Of a stretch of 64,000 nt of DNA, positions 1 to 8,925 are shown piece by piece. Under the pieces are notes generated by a model. That model did not search any database and was not told where the DNA came from. It was given only the letters and a program-made list of their open reading frames with translations. The position numbers and the translations under genes were made by a program. Each line of letters starts with the position of its first letter. Position 1 is the first letter of the stretch. Origin of the DNA: Saccharophagus sp. K07 (GTDB lineage: Bacteria; Pseudomonadota; Gammaproteobacteria; Pseudomonadales; Cellvibrionaceae); NCBI RefSeq assembly GCF_014336955.1, contig NZ_QRAI01000004.1, forward strand, positions 310,001 to 374,000. The letters run 5' to 3'.

Positions 1-11
1 GTGGTTTTAAC

Positions 12-914
12 GTGGTGATGGTCATTGTCAGGACCATTGCAGCTGCACTTTTGCTGGCGCTTGCCGTAATAAGTCACGCGGAAGTTTCCGTTACGGATTA
101 CCTCGGCCGCCAAGTGACTTTGGCAAAACCCGCCCAACGTGTCATAGCCCTCGCGCCTCATATTGTCGAAAACCTATATTCCGCAGGCGCAGGGGAGACC
201 CTGGTCGGCGCGGTGGAGTATTGCGATTATCCGCCCGAGGCCAAAAAAATTCCGCGCGTCGGTGCTATCAGTGCTTATAGCCTGGAAGCCATAGTCGCCG
301 CCAAACCGGATTTAATAGTGTTGTGGCATTCCGGTTTGGGTGCGCGCTCCCTGGCGAAGTTTCTCGAATTAGGGTTGACCGTCTACGCCGACGATCCCAA
401 AACTCTCGACGATATTCCACGCTCCATTCGCGACTTCGGCGTTCTCACCGGTCGCCACGAGCACGCCGAATCCGTCGCTGCCGAGTTCGAGCGCCGCCAG
501 CAACAGTTGCGCACTACCTACGGCGGGCAGACGACCTTGAGTGTGCTGTATCAGGTTTGGCATCAGCCGCTGCAAACGGTCAATGGCGACCATGTGATCA
601 GCGATTTGATTCGCCTGTGCGGAGGTGTCAACGCGTTTGCCGATGCCGCTACCATAGCGCCGAAAATCAGTATCGAGTCTGTGATTGCGCGCAATCCGGA
701 CGTCATTCTCGCCAGCGGAATTGCTGAAGAAAGACCGGCGTGGCTGGACGACTGGAACAAATATCCCCATCTTGCCGCCGTGAAAAATCATCATATTTAT
801 TCCGTCCCGCCGGATCTAATTCAACGGCATACCCCGCGAATTTTGGAGGGGGCGCACCGAGTGTGTGAGCTTCTCGCAGGCGCGCGACAGATGGCGCCTA
901 AAACATCTTTGTGA
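12..914 (+). CDS. BtuF-like periplasmic substrate-binding protein of an ABC transporter
   Basis: About 300 residues with a hydrophobic N-terminal signal peptide (cleavage expected near SHA-EVS), then a class III periplasmic-binding fold. The visible family signatures are the opening YLGRQVTL, the strand RVIALAPHIVENLYSAGAG, the segment SLEAIVAAKPDLIVLW and the late SVIARNPDVILASG. Proteins of this family (BtuF, FhuD, HmuT) bring cobalamin, haem or ferric siderophores to an inner-membrane permease. The sequence most resembles the cobalamin type, but no permease or ATPase lies beside it here, so the ligand is inferred. GTG at 12 and 15 and ATG at 18 are all possible starts. The upstream context is cut off by the window edge. 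Confidence 0.8.
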   Translation: MVMVIVRTIAAALLLALAVISHAEVSVTDYLGRQVTLAKPAQRVIALAPHIVENLYSAGAGETLVGAVEYCDYPPEAKKIPRVGAISAYSLEAIVAAKPDLIVLWHSGLGARSLAKFLELGLTVYADDPKTLDDIPRSIRDFGVLTGRHEHAESVAAEFERRQQQLRTTYGGQTTLSVLYQVWHQPLQTVNGDHVISDLIRLCGGVNAFADAATIAPKISIESVIARNPDVILASGIAEERPAWLDDWNKYPHLAAVKNHHIYSVPPDLIQRHTPRILEGAHRVCELLAGARQMAPKTSL

Positions 915-1195
915 CTTTGGCTGCCGGAATTCAATCACACATGTTCATATTTTGTGCGGTTCTTCTTGTTTTAAGCATTTGATTGAGCAATGGGGTCCCC
1001 AAATGCGCTATACCGGTGGTGACGTGCGGGATAATGCGCGGCCTGTCGATCAGGAGAACGGTGCTCTTGATTTTGTGACGCATGCCCTTCTTTGCGTCGG
1101 TATATTCGCGTAGAAGGTAAATTTTGCGTGGTTTGCAGAGAATAAAGCCGTGGAGCGGCAGCATTACAGTCAGCTAAACGGTGGGTAAAGAAGTC

Positions 1196-1939
1196 ATGAA
1201 AGAAAAAGAAGGTATTCGCTTCGGTCGCATTTCCATCATCAATCACTGGGTCAACGCCATTATTTTTCTGAGCGTATTGGGCCTGGGGTTTTTCCTCGAT
1301 TACATCGGCGACGGTCGAGCCATGCGCGGCCCCTGGATGGAAGCGCATAAAGCCGGCGGCGTGTTGTTGCTGATTCTGGCTTTGTGGCGTGTCAGCTGGC
1401 GCTTTTACAACGGTTTCCCGAAAGATGTAGCGCCTATGCCGTCCTGGCAAAAAATGTCGGCCAAATTGGTGCACTGGATGCTGCTGTTCGCCATTATCGC
1501 CATGCCTGTGTCCGGCATTTTGCTGAGCCTGTACAGCGAGCGCGGTATCAACGTCTTCGGTCTGTTTACCATTGCTCCACAAGCGGAAAACGCTTTGATC
1601 AGCGGTCTTGCCTCTCTGGTGCACGAGTCTTTGGCTTATCTGGTCAGCGGCGCTTTGCTGTTGCATGTTGGCGCTGTGCTGAAACACCATCTGATCGATA
1701 AAGACGAAACTCTGAAGCGCATGCTGAACAGCAAGTTTGTCAGCTACACGCCATTCCATGAGGCGCGTCAACAACAGGAAAATCAGGTGCAGCCCAAGAT
1801 TCATGTGGTTGCTGCCAATAGTGAACCCAAGCCTACTGCTCCTAAGGTTCCTGTTACAGCCATAGCCCAGTTGTCCGCCAAAACGGTTCCGACTGCCAAA
1901 AAAGCGCCGACTCCGCGCCCCAAAGAAAAAGCAATCTAA
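1196..1939 (+). CDS. Cytochrome b561 family membrane protein
   Basis: Four-helix integral membrane haem b protein of about 247 residues. Candidate haem-ligand histidines sit in helix 1 (INHWVNA), around helix 2 (EAHKAGG), in helix 3 (LVHWMLL) and in helix 4 (LLHVGAVLKHH). Family members pass electrons between the quinone pool and periplasmic acceptors. The C-terminal 70 residues are an Ala/Pro/Lys-rich, probably disordered tail, longer than in typical b561 proteins. ATG at 1196 is chosen because MKEKEGIRFGR leads straight into helix 1; an upstream in-frame GTG at 1181 has no better ribosome binding site. No partner gene adjoins it, so the physiological donor is unknown. Confidence 0.85.
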   Translation: MKEKEGIRFGRISIINHWVNAIIFLSVLGLGFFLDYIGDGRAMRGPWMEAHKAGGVLLLILALWRVSWRFYNGFPKDVAPMPSWQKMSAKLVHWMLLFAIIAMPVSGILLSLYSERGINVFGLFTIAPQAENALISGLASLVHESLAYLVSGALLLHVGAVLKHHLIDKDETLKRMLNSKFVSYTPFHEARQQQENQVQPKIHVVAANSEPKPTAPKVPVTAIAQLSAKTVPTAKKAPTPRPKEKAI

Positions 1940-2060
1940 TTTCCATGGCGGCCTCGACCGGAGGCCGCTCTTATATGCCTTCCCAATCCTTTTGTCTTTG
2001 AGAGATCCCTTGCAGCCATCTATGCTTTCCTCGTCTTTTTCCAAGATGAGTGGATAGCCC

Positions 2061-2945
2061 ATGATAAGAATTATTTCCCTTTTCCTTTTGCTGGTTGTAG
2101 GTGCAGTCAGTTTTTCCGCTTATGCAGCGGATTCATTGAGACACTTTGTTCTCGACAACACCAAAATTATTCCAATTAAATCCAAACATACTGGCCGGGA
2201 TCACGAGATCATTATCGTTTTCCCGGCCAGTTACGGCAGTGACCCGAATAAAACCTATCCGGTGTTTTATTATCTCGATGCTTATTGGGACACGCCTTTG
2301 TTGGTGTCCACTTATGGCAACCTGATTTACGACAACGAAGTGCCGGAATTTCTGATGGTGGGCTTGTCCTACCCGCAAGGCAAAAATTACGGCGAGGAGC
2401 GAAGAATTGATTACACCGTAACCCCGCAGGAAGGTGTTCCTTCAGGTGGAGCAGATAAATTCCTCGCTTTTATTCAAACTGAAGTTGCTCCCCTGATCGA
2501 AGCGCAATATCGCGGCGAAAAAACCGGGCGGATTTTAGGCGGCGTGTCTCTGGGCGGATTATTTACCTTGACGGCTGCCTATCGCAGTCCGGAATTTTTC
2601 TCCGGTTATATCGCCATCAGCCCGGCAGCGGGTTGGGATAACGAAGTTCTATTCAAAATTGATGAAGCCTACAGAAAGCAAAACAAAAGCTTAAAGGCCC
2701 GTATGTTTATTTCCCATGGCACCAAAGAATATGCACCTTTCCGTAAGCCGATAGAAAAATTCCAGAAACATTTGAGCAAACGCAAATATAAAGGATTGGA
2801 ATTGCAGAATTACGTGATGAAAGATCTGGATCACGTCAGTGTAAAAGGCGACGGCTATGTGCGCGGTTTGATATGGGTATGGAAACCGCAAAAACCGAGC
2901 GGGCCTGCGGGCTTGGAGCGGGAGATGAATCCCAAGGCAAAATAA
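2061..2945 (+). CDS. Secreted alpha/beta-hydrolase, esterase D / IroE-Fes-like
   Basis: 294 residues with a clear Sec signal peptide (cleavage near AYA-ADS). The fold is that of the putative esterase family that includes trilactone siderophore esterases, S-formylglutathione hydrolase and CE1 acyl-xylan esterases. The nucleophile elbow is GGVSLGG with Ser163, and the catalytic His is most likely His258 in DLDHVSV. It converges on the GH11 xylanase and shares a bidirectional terminator with it. A role in removing acyl or feruloyl groups from plant polymers is possible. Siderophore hydrolysis is equally possible given the iron genes nearby. The substrate cannot be read from the sequence. Confidence 0.8.
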   Translation: MIRIISLFLLLVVGAVSFSAYAADSLRHFVLDNTKIIPIKSKHTGRDHEIIIVFPASYGSDPNKTYPVFYYLDAYWDTPLLVSTYGNLIYDNEVPEFLMVGLSYPQGKNYGEERRIDYTVTPQEGVPSGGADKFLAFIQTEVAPLIEAQYRGEKTGRILGGVSLGGLFTLTAAYRSPEFFSGYIAISPAAGWDNEVLFKIDEAYRKQNKSLKARMFISHGTKEYAPFRKPIEKFQKHLSKRKYKGLELQNYVMKDLDHVSVKGDGYVRGLIWVWKPQKPSGPAGLEREMNPKAK

Positions 2946-2950
2946 CTTTG

Positions 2951-2978
2951 AATAAGAGGGCCGTTAGGCCCTCTTATT
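2951..2978. terminator. Bidirectional terminator between esterase and xylanase
   Basis: A perfect 12-bp inverted repeat AATAAGAGGGCC / GGCCCTCTTATT around a GTTA loop lies between the convergent esterase and xylanase stop codons. A-rich and T-rich arm ends let it work in both directions. Confidence 0.85.
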
Positions 2979-2982
2979 AATC

Positions 2983-4506
2983 CTAATTACACACCACTCC
3001 GCCATCCCCATACTGGTCGCCGCAGGTATCACGCCCTATACAGCTGCGATTATTTTCCCAGCCCCAGCCTCCATTCGTACTTTCGCAAAGCGCATAACGG
3101 CTGCCATACCAGTTGCACTCGCAATTACCGCCACCATTGTTGTTATTGACTGGCGGATTATTGTTTCCATTGCCAACATTACCGTTATTATCGTTGCCGT
3201 TATTGCCGTTATTGCCGTTATTGCCGTTATTGCCGTTATTGCCGTTATTGCCGTTATTGCCGTTGCTGGGGTTGTTGCCTGGATTTTCACTGGGCGCATT
3301 GCCGCTATTGCAATTGCCACTAAAACAATCGCCTGTGCCGCCAAAGCCAATGACACCATTACAATGCATAGTGTCGGAATAAGAACCACCGCCGCACTCA
3401 CCATCGTAGGTTGAAGTGTTGTATTCCATTTCTTCCGCTTGACGGGTTTCGCCGTTGACAAAAACGTAATCCAAAATAACGTCGCGATCGTCGCCGTCGT
3501 TATCGAACTCCACTTGTATATCGCCAACCGCACTACCGCTATAGGTGTAATTGGCGAAATCACTGGTCAATGTCCAGTCTTGTACGACAGTGTCGCCAAT
3601 ACGCAGATTAATATGCTCGCCCCCAGCTACACCGCGTGCGCGCACTGTAATGGGAGTGCTAGAGGGTGTTCCGCTATTGCTATTGCCTCCGTTGTTGCCA
3701 TTACCTCCTCCATTATTATTGCTGCCGTTATTTCCGCCGCTATTATTGCCGCCGTTATTGTTACTGCCGTTATTACCTCCATTGTTATTGCCTCCGTTGT
3801 TGTTATTTCCGCCATTATTGTTACCTCCAGCAGAACCTTCGCTAACGGTAATATCCGAGCTTCCGCTGCTTTGATAACCTTCCGTCGCCATCACCATATA
3901 ATCGTGGGTGCCTAAATTCAGGCCGGCGCGCTGCCATGCGTCAAAATGATTGCCCGTGGTAATGGTGCCGCTGATGCTGCCAAAACCTTTTTTCGGTTCG
4001 CGCACGCTGAAATATTGATAAAAGGTCTGTGTGCCTTCGATGGATGGTTGCTGAATGCGCTGACAGCGAACAAGGCTGTAGGTAGCGCCGTCGCTCTGGA
4101 ATGTGCCGAATGTTTGCCGCCCTGTGGTGCAGGAAGAGGGATTATAGGAGCCGTAGCTTTCGATTACGTAATATTCAATAAGTGGATTTCTTGTCCAGCC
4201 ATATAAAGCGAGATAGGAATTTTGCGAATTATCGACATTATAACTGCCGGAATAATTCACTATTTTGCGCCCGCCGGGATTCCAGCCCTTACCGCCAACC
4301 CAGTTATTGATATTGCTCCATTGCGAGGTATAACGTCCGCCTTCGCGCAAGCCAAACGTGACATTGCCGGTATCTTTCCAAAATGAGTAATAAAAGCCGT
4401 TATGAGTTCCGGTAGAGTTTTCCGTTAAATCCTGGGCTTGAACGGTTAATACAGTTGCAAGAAAAATAGCGCCGGAAGCAATGGATTTTGACAAGGATAT
4501 TTGCAT
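2983..4506 (-). CDS. Modular endo-1,4-beta-xylanase, GH11-CBM60-CBM10
   Basis: Secreted 507-residue xylanase. Signal peptide about 1-24 (VQA-QDL). The GH11 beta-jelly-roll spans about 28-221, with nucleophile Glu111 in [10 protein letters not shown] and acid/base Glu209 in [10 protein letters not shown]. An Asn/Gly linker follows (about 223-283), then a CBM60-type xylan-binding domain (about 285-397, with [15 protein letters not shown]), a second Asn/Gly linker (about 400-460) built on tandem NGN units, and a C-terminal CBM10 (about 461-507, [11 protein letters not shown] and [10 protein letters not shown]). The module order matches Cellvibrio-type xylanases. Expected role: extracellular cleavage of xylan, held on the plant wall by the two CBMs. 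Asn/Gly linkers are unusual, since Ser-rich linkers are more typical. A ribosome site AGGA precedes the ATG. Confidence 0.95.
   Translation of the reverse strand: MQISLSKSIASGAIFLATVLTVQAQDLTENSTGTHNGFYYSFWKDTGNVTFGLREGGRYTSQWSNINNWVGGKGWNPGGRKIVNYSGSYNVDNSQNSYLALYGWTRNPLIEYYVIESYGSYNPSSCTTGRQTFGTFQSDGATYSLVRCQRIQQPSIEGTQTFYQYFSVREPKKGFGSISGTITTGNHFDAWQRAGLNLGTHDYMVMATEGYQSSGSSDITVSEGSAGGNNNGGNNNNGGNNNGGNNGSNNNGGNNSGGNNGSNNNGGGNGNNGGNSNSGTPSSTPITVRARGVAGGEHINLRIGDTVVQDWTLTSDFANYTYSGSAVGDIQVEFDNDGDDRDVILDYVFVNGETRQAEEMEYNTSTYDGECGGGSYSDTMHCNGVIGFGGTGDCFSGNCNSGNAPSENPGNNPSNGNNGNNGNNGNNGNNGNNGNNGNDNNGNVGNGNNNPPVNNNNGGGNCECNWYGSRYALCESTNGGWGWENNRSCIGRDTCGDQYGDGGVVCN
3194..3265. repeat. 9-bp tandem repeat in xylanase linker
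   Basis: Eight back-to-back copies of TTGCCGTTA (last copy ends in G), in frame with the xylanase on the minus strand. Each unit encodes Asn-Gly-Asn, so copy-number change lengthens or shortens the linker before CBM10 without a frameshift. Confidence 0.95.
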
Positions 4507-4831
4507 GAGGATTTCCTATTGGTGAGACAGAATAAAGCCATAGCAGCACCAGGTGGCGCTGAAAATTCGGCTTCATCCAATATGTAGAATCTTGAGAGTG
4601 CTTTGATTGCAAAAATTGCGCGGAGTGATGCTAACAGTTGGGAGAATTAATCCAATGAGAAATTCAGAAAAATATAAACAAGTTCACTAATTAAAATTAA
4701 ACAGGTGTTGTGTTATTTTTTGATCAGGTTCCGGTCGATATGTTATTGATTTCGGAAAATTCTCTTTCTTGTCGCGATTAATGTCTCGCTTCGAGTTGAT
4801 GATATTTGCCATGAGGAGAAAAAGAACAAAT
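4507..4831. other. Non-coding gap upstream of xylanase
   Basis: AT-rich stretch between the xylanase start and the terminator of the next minus-strand gene. It must hold the xylanase promoter and any carbon-source operator. I see no convincing -35/-10 pair, RNA gene or conserved coding frame in it. Confidence 0.5.
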
Positions 4832-4853
4832 AAAAAAGGGGCCTTTCGGCCCC
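4832..4853 (-). terminator. Terminator of the dikinase-like lipoprotein gene
   Basis: Read on the minus strand, stem GGGGCC / GGCCCC closes on a GAAA tetraloop and is followed by six T. It lies 9 bases past the stop codon of the 984-residue lipoprotein. Confidence 0.9.
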
Positions 4854-4861
4854 CGGGGAGT

Positions 4862-7816
4862 TTATATCTCCCGACAATCATTCGGAACATCCAGGTTAGG
4901 CATTTTATAGGGGCGAGCTTGCTTGATGATCAGTTGCCGCTCAGGTCCGTGAAATTTGAATTCGCTTTCCATGGTAAACCAGCGATTTTCTTTGCGTGGA
5001 TCGAGCAATTGGCGGAAATGGATTTGAATGGCGCTCATGGAGCAGGCAAGAGTGCTCACTTCTGTTGGTGCAATAACGCGTTGATCCGTCAGGCTGCTAT
5101 AGCTCTGATAAGTCAAGGTTGGCGTACGCGGCGGCCATTGATAGATCAACTGTTCAGTCATGACACCTGGAGCGGGATTTGTGACGCTGGCTTCGCCTGC
5201 CTGACTATTGAAGAAATATTGATCGGTGCGTGTGGGATCAAAAATATTCCGTGCGACGGCGACGCCGTTGGCACGTTCATTTGGAAACGCGTAGTGGACC
5301 AGAATCGCCATGGCAACGGCGGATTGATCGACATTGGAATTGATGCGTTCTTCCACCGCGCGCAAATTCCACAAACTTGCCCAAACAGTGCGAATGGCGC
5401 CATCAATGGGTTTATCTCTTTTATCCAATTCCGCACTAATGGATTCGTACAGTCCTGCGCCGTTGAATTTTTCCAAGTCTTCAGTATTGCTACTGCTGCG
5501 AAAGCGCACGGATTTATTGCCAAATCTCGTGCTGACCCAAGTGCTCACTTCATTAAGCAGGGTAGGATCTACTGGATGTTGCAATAGCATTTGTCGGAGT
5601 GACTGCAATGCAAGCTTGCGATATTCCAGGTTTTCGTAAAATAAATCTTCCGCTAATAGTTCATCCAGAAATTCCTGCGCGCCACTTGCCTGCATATGCT
5701 GAAGATAATGCGCCATAGGAATGGCAAAAGCTTTTTCCGGAACAGCAAAAGCCGCGCTTTCTGCACAAGCGGAATTAAAGGGATTGACCCGATACAGTTC
5801 CGCCAATTGCGCTGCTTTGGCGCCAATGGTGGGCAAATCGTCGATAGTGGCATTTTGCAGATCGATTAAAGCAGTGGTTTGGCGGTCCAAACGCGGCACC
5901 AATATCTCACCGCCATTTTGTTGCGCATCCCAAAATTCCTGTGCTTCATCTAAAGTGGCTGCGCGAATGTCATATCCGCCTTCGTTCACTTCCAGGCGCA
6001 CGAGTTTGCCGAGCAGGGTAACAAATTGCGGCAGTTTGTTGGCATTGGGCAGCGCCATATTAGGCGTGTTACGACTTTGGCTGAGAATATTTACGTGTGC
6101 CAGTGGTGTTTGAAACGCTTCAGTAATAAGGCCGCCGACAAAATCTATATCGTTGGGCACATCGTCGGTAATCACAATCACACGCTTTCCAAGCAATGCA
6201 TCAGGTAAATCATCGGTGGGAATGTAGGTAAGCGTTCCATAGGCAACACCCGGGGTCATTCCTTGATACACCACATTCGCGTAAGGTGCTTTAGGGCCGA
6301 CGATAGGGAGTGTTCCTTCTATCGTACGCGCGCGCGTGACCTGAGATGCATCCTGTGGGCGCAGCGACCACAAAAAGGGATCGGGCGTCAGTGCAGTCGT
6401 TATATAAAAAGCATCGCGCATTTGCACAGCGGTGATCGCATCGCCAAAGGTGAATTCCACGTTGTGCAGTTTGGCATTGGCATGGTGCGTCAATGTGCCG
6501 AGATGATAACGACGGGTCAGGTTGTTGGAATAATTCTGGATGGAAAAACGTGACCACCCTATGTTGAAAATATTGTTTTCCTCTTCGTTGCAGCGATTTA
6601 ACGGAGGCTGCATATCAATAATTTCGCGCACAAAGGTGTAATGCAAAGGCCATTCCCGCGAACTGAGAAAATGCACGGCATTTTGATTGTTCAGGTCAAT
6701 AACAAATTTTACTGATTGCTCATTGCTCAAGCCGCTTCCCTGGGCGAGAAAACTGAAATCACTTGGAGTGTAAATTCCGCGTGTGCGATTGCCGATTTCG
6801 CGACTTGGTGTTTCTTGGCAAGCGTCTTCATTGCCGGATGTCGGATTCTCGCAAAAACGCAGACGAAAAGGATGTGTCGAACGGCGGGTCAGGCTGCGAC
6901 CTTCCGGCCAATGCATAAAAGGCACAATATCCGTGGGTTGCTGCGTTTGCCGATTAAACAAAACAGCCACGCCTTCATTAAAGGCTTGCTGTACGATCGG
7001 AATGATTAATGTTTCGGTAATGTCCACTGAAAATACTTCGCCTGGAGATAGGTTCACATTCGGCAAATCCAGCGTGTTGGTGGAGTTATATGGAGGCAGT
7101 CCGTCGGTTGGAGGATAGGCTGCAAGCGCCAGCCGATAATTCCCCAGATTTAATACTTCATCGGAAAAATTTTTGAATTCAATAAACTGGGCCGGAAGAA
7201 TTGCCAATTCGTTGATGCCAATTTCAACCGGTGCCAACGAAGGCCATTGTGAGGAAGGAAAGTCGGCGAAACGAATATCGTCCTCAAGCGGCGACACAGT
7301 GTTGGGCCCGCATTGCTGACCATTGGATTTTCCCGGTGTGGCGTAACGGCAAATGGCGAATGTTCCTGTGCCGGAGGGAAAGCGACTGTAAGACTGGTTT
7401 GTGGCGAGAGCGGGGATATCTACTTGCTGATAAATCTCCCCCTTTGCATTTCTTAGGGAAACACGATCTCCTGAAGCGCTTAATTTGAACGGCAAATGTT
7501 TAGGGCCGCGCTCCGGATCGTCGGAAGCCCATAACTGAATAAAAGCGCCTGGTGCTAATTCCAAATCCGGTAAAATAATAAACTCACTGCCGGCGTCCGC
7601 TATGGCGTAATTGCGCAGCTGAATGGTTTCAGAACCTATATTGACGAGTTCGATCAGGTCTTCCGGCTGCCCGGTTTCATCGACGCTCGCTCCGTCATTA
7701 GATGAAACCACCTCATTGATCACCAATGTATCCGGGGTGTCGGTTTTGTCTGGCTCGTTACACGCGGTAAGCAGGGCTAACAGGCAGCCGCTGAAGGCAA
7801 TTTTGCTTAAATTCAT
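4862..7816 (-). CDS. Lipoprotein with lamin-tail domains, phosphohistidine swivel and ATP-grasp (PPDK/GWD-like) domain
   Basis: 984 residues from ATG 7816, which has GGAG at good spacing; an upstream GTG at 7831 is less likely. Lipobox LLTAC gives lipid-anchored Cys19, with Asn at +2, so outer-membrane sorting is expected. Two lamin-tail-like beta domains follow: about 30-165 (LVINEVVSSNDG) and about 198-335 (EIGINELAILPAQFIEFKN). The central region is unassigned. A swivel-type segment has TPLAHVNILSQSRNTPNMAL with a candidate phosphoryl-carrier His574. The C-terminal ATP-grasp half begins IGAKAAQLAEL (about 664), includes VRFRSSSNTEDL (about 770-781) and ends METAL-site-like MESEF and IIKQARPY (about 949-971). 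The order swivel-then-ATP-grasp, without a PEP/pyruvate barrel, recalls plant glucan water dikinase rather than PEP synthase. Substrate and activity outside the cytoplasm are unknown. Confidence 0.75.
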   Translation of the reverse strand: MNLSKIAFSGCLLALLTACNEPDKTDTPDTLVINEVVSSNDGASVDETGQPEDLIELVNIGSETIQLRNYAIADAGSEFIILPDLELAPGAFIQLWASDDPERGPKHLPFKLSASGDRVSLRNAKGEIYQQVDIPALATNQSYSRFPSGTGTFAICRYATPGKSNGQQCGPNTVSPLEDDIRFADFPSSQWPSLAPVEIGINELAILPAQFIEFKNFSDEVLNLGNYRLALAAYPPTDGLPPYNSTNTLDLPNVNLSPGEVFSVDITETLIIPIVQQAFNEGVAVLFNRQTQQPTDIVPFMHWPEGRSLTRRSTHPFRLRFCENPTSGNEDACQETPSREIGNRTRGIYTPSDFSFLAQGSGLSNEQSVKFVIDLNNQNAVHFLSSREWPLHYTFVREIIDMQPPLNRCNEEENNIFNIGWSRFSIQNYSNNLTRRYHLGTLTHHANAKLHNVEFTFGDAITAVQMRDAFYITTALTPDPFLWSLRPQDASQVTRARTIEGTLPIVGPKAPYANVVYQGMTPGVAYGTLTYIPTDDLPDALLGKRVIVITDDVPNDIDFVGGLITEAFQTPLAHVNILSQSRNTPNMALPNANKLPQFVTLLGKLVRLEVNEGGYDIRAATLDEAQEFWDAQQNGGEILVPRLDRQTTALIDLQNATIDDLPTIGAKAAQLAELYRVNPFNSACAESAAFAVPEKAFAIPMAHYLQHMQASGAQEFLDELLAEDLFYENLEYRKLALQSLRQMLLQHPVDPTLLNEVSTWVSTRFGNKSVRFRSSSNTEDLEKFNGAGLYESISAELDKRDKPIDGAIRTVWASLWNLRAVEERINSNVDQSAVAMAILVHYAFPNERANGVAVARNIFDPTRTDQYFFNSQAGEASVTNPAPGVMTEQLIYQWPPRTPTLTYQSYSSLTDQRVIAPTEVSTLACSMSAIQIHFRQLLDPRKENRWFTMESEFKFHGPERQLIIKQARPYKMPNLDVPNDCREI

Positions 7817-8042
7817 AGGGCGCTCCTTCACCGGAAGGTTCCGGCATCAAACCATTCGGGACGGGGTGAACCTATAACAGCATGGGAGGAATATACAGCA
7901 GAGCGCAGTGAGAAATTGTAAAGCTGGTCAACACTTCGCAAGACACTGGACGGGTGGCGCGCATATCGCTTGTTCGCTCAGCCGCCCGGTGCTAGCGTGC
8001 GAGGTAAGCCTCAGATAGGGAAGCAAAAAAGGAGAAAGTGCT

Positions 8043-8924
8043 ATGGCCGATTTCACATTTAATGGGTATCGAATCGATTTGAGAGGAGGAGGTAGCTACG
8101 CTGCCAATCTGACAGGTATTCACAACAATGCTTACCTGAACGAGGGAGACTACCACGTAGCACCATCGGATACGCCGTTCCGGTTTCCCACGGATGTACC
8201 CGGACCTCGCCAAACCGTCTGCCAGCCCCTCAGGCAAACGCTCGATCAGTCCAATCTGTTTATCATGCGTCCCACCAACCTGTTGTACTCTCCGCTGATT
8301 TATCAATCCTACCTTTACGATTTTCACCCCACGCCGGTTCTGGGCATTCAGGTGGAGCAAGGTTTCTTTTATTGTCTCGAGCGTTCGCAGTTATTCAGTA
8401 GAGCCAGAGAATATTCCTTACAGATTCGTTACGCGGCACCGTGGATGAAAACGGCGCTGCAGGAGTTGGGACAGAGAGAAGTCGCCGGTAGCGCAGAAAA
8501 TCCGCGAATCCTGGAATATTTTCAGTCGTCAAGATTTTGGGGAACGGACGATAGCGGCGCAGCCAACGCCTGGTGTGCGTCGTTTGTGTCCTGGGTGATG
8601 GAGCAGCACGGATACGCGCCACCGGCAAACGCATTTCGCGCGCGGGCCTGGGAAAATTTTGGCGCAGCCATAAGCGAGCCTGTATACGGAGCAATAGGTG
8701 TAAAAAGCCGCATAGGAGGTGGTCATGTTGCTTTCGTAGTAGGTAAAAGCTCTGATGATCAATATCTTTATATGCTTGGCGGCAATCAGTCGGATGAAGT
8801 GAACATAAGCCGTTATCCAAAAAATGTATGGAATAAATTTGTAGTTCCGTCAGGCTATGACGCTACGCTCGATTCATTGCCGATTTACAACAAAACCGCT
8901 TCCAGCGCGGGCCGGGAAGATTGA
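8043..8924 (+). CDS. CHAP/NlpC-P60-like amidase (TIGR02594-type), candidate secreted cell-wall effector
   Basis: 293 residues, strong AAGGAG ribosome site, no Sec or Tat signal. The N-terminal 130 residues are not recognised and could be a targeting or structural domain. Residues about 132-270 form a cysteine peptidase/amidase domain: PWMKTALQELGQREV opens it, and the likely catalytic triad is Cys178 (NAWCASFVSW), His228 (GGGHVAFVVG) and Asn248 (GGNQSDEV). Such domains cut the peptide stems of peptidoglycan. The stop codon is one base from the ATG of an inner-membrane lipoprotein, the arrangement seen for toxin-immunity pairs. Delivery by a type VI or similar system is inferred; no secretion genes lie in this window. 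A phage lysin-like or self-lytic role is the alternative. Confidence 0.75.
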   Translation: MADFTFNGYRIDLRGGGSYAANLTGIHNNAYLNEGDYHVAPSDTPFRFPTDVPGPRQTVCQPLRQTLDQSNLFIMRPTNLLYSPLIYQSYLYDFHPTPVLGIQVEQGFFYCLERSQLFSRAREYSLQIRYAAPWMKTALQELGQREVAGSAENPRILEYFQSSRFWGTDDSGAANAWCASFVSWVMEQHGYAPPANAFRARAWENFGAAISEPVYGAIGVKSRIGGGHVAFVVGKSSDDQYLYMLGGNQSDEVNISRYPKNVWNKFVVPSGYDATLDSLPIYNKTASSAGRED

Positions 8925-8925
8925 T

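Noticed and set aside
971..2062. 363-codon minus-strand frame over cytochrome b561
   Set aside because: The plus strand encodes a convincing four-helix b561; the opposite frame is Gln/His-rich without motifs.
3194..3265. Possible CRISPR-like repeat
   Set aside because: Units are 9 bp, contiguous with no spacers, and code for a linker.
4769..5587. 272-codon plus-strand frame near the lipoprotein end
   Set aside because: Overlaps the terminator and the conserved ATP-grasp coding strand; no signal or motif.
4862..7816. Cytoplasmic PEP synthase or PPDK
   Set aside because: Lipobox, lamin-tail domains, missing PEP barrel and reversed domain order do not fit.
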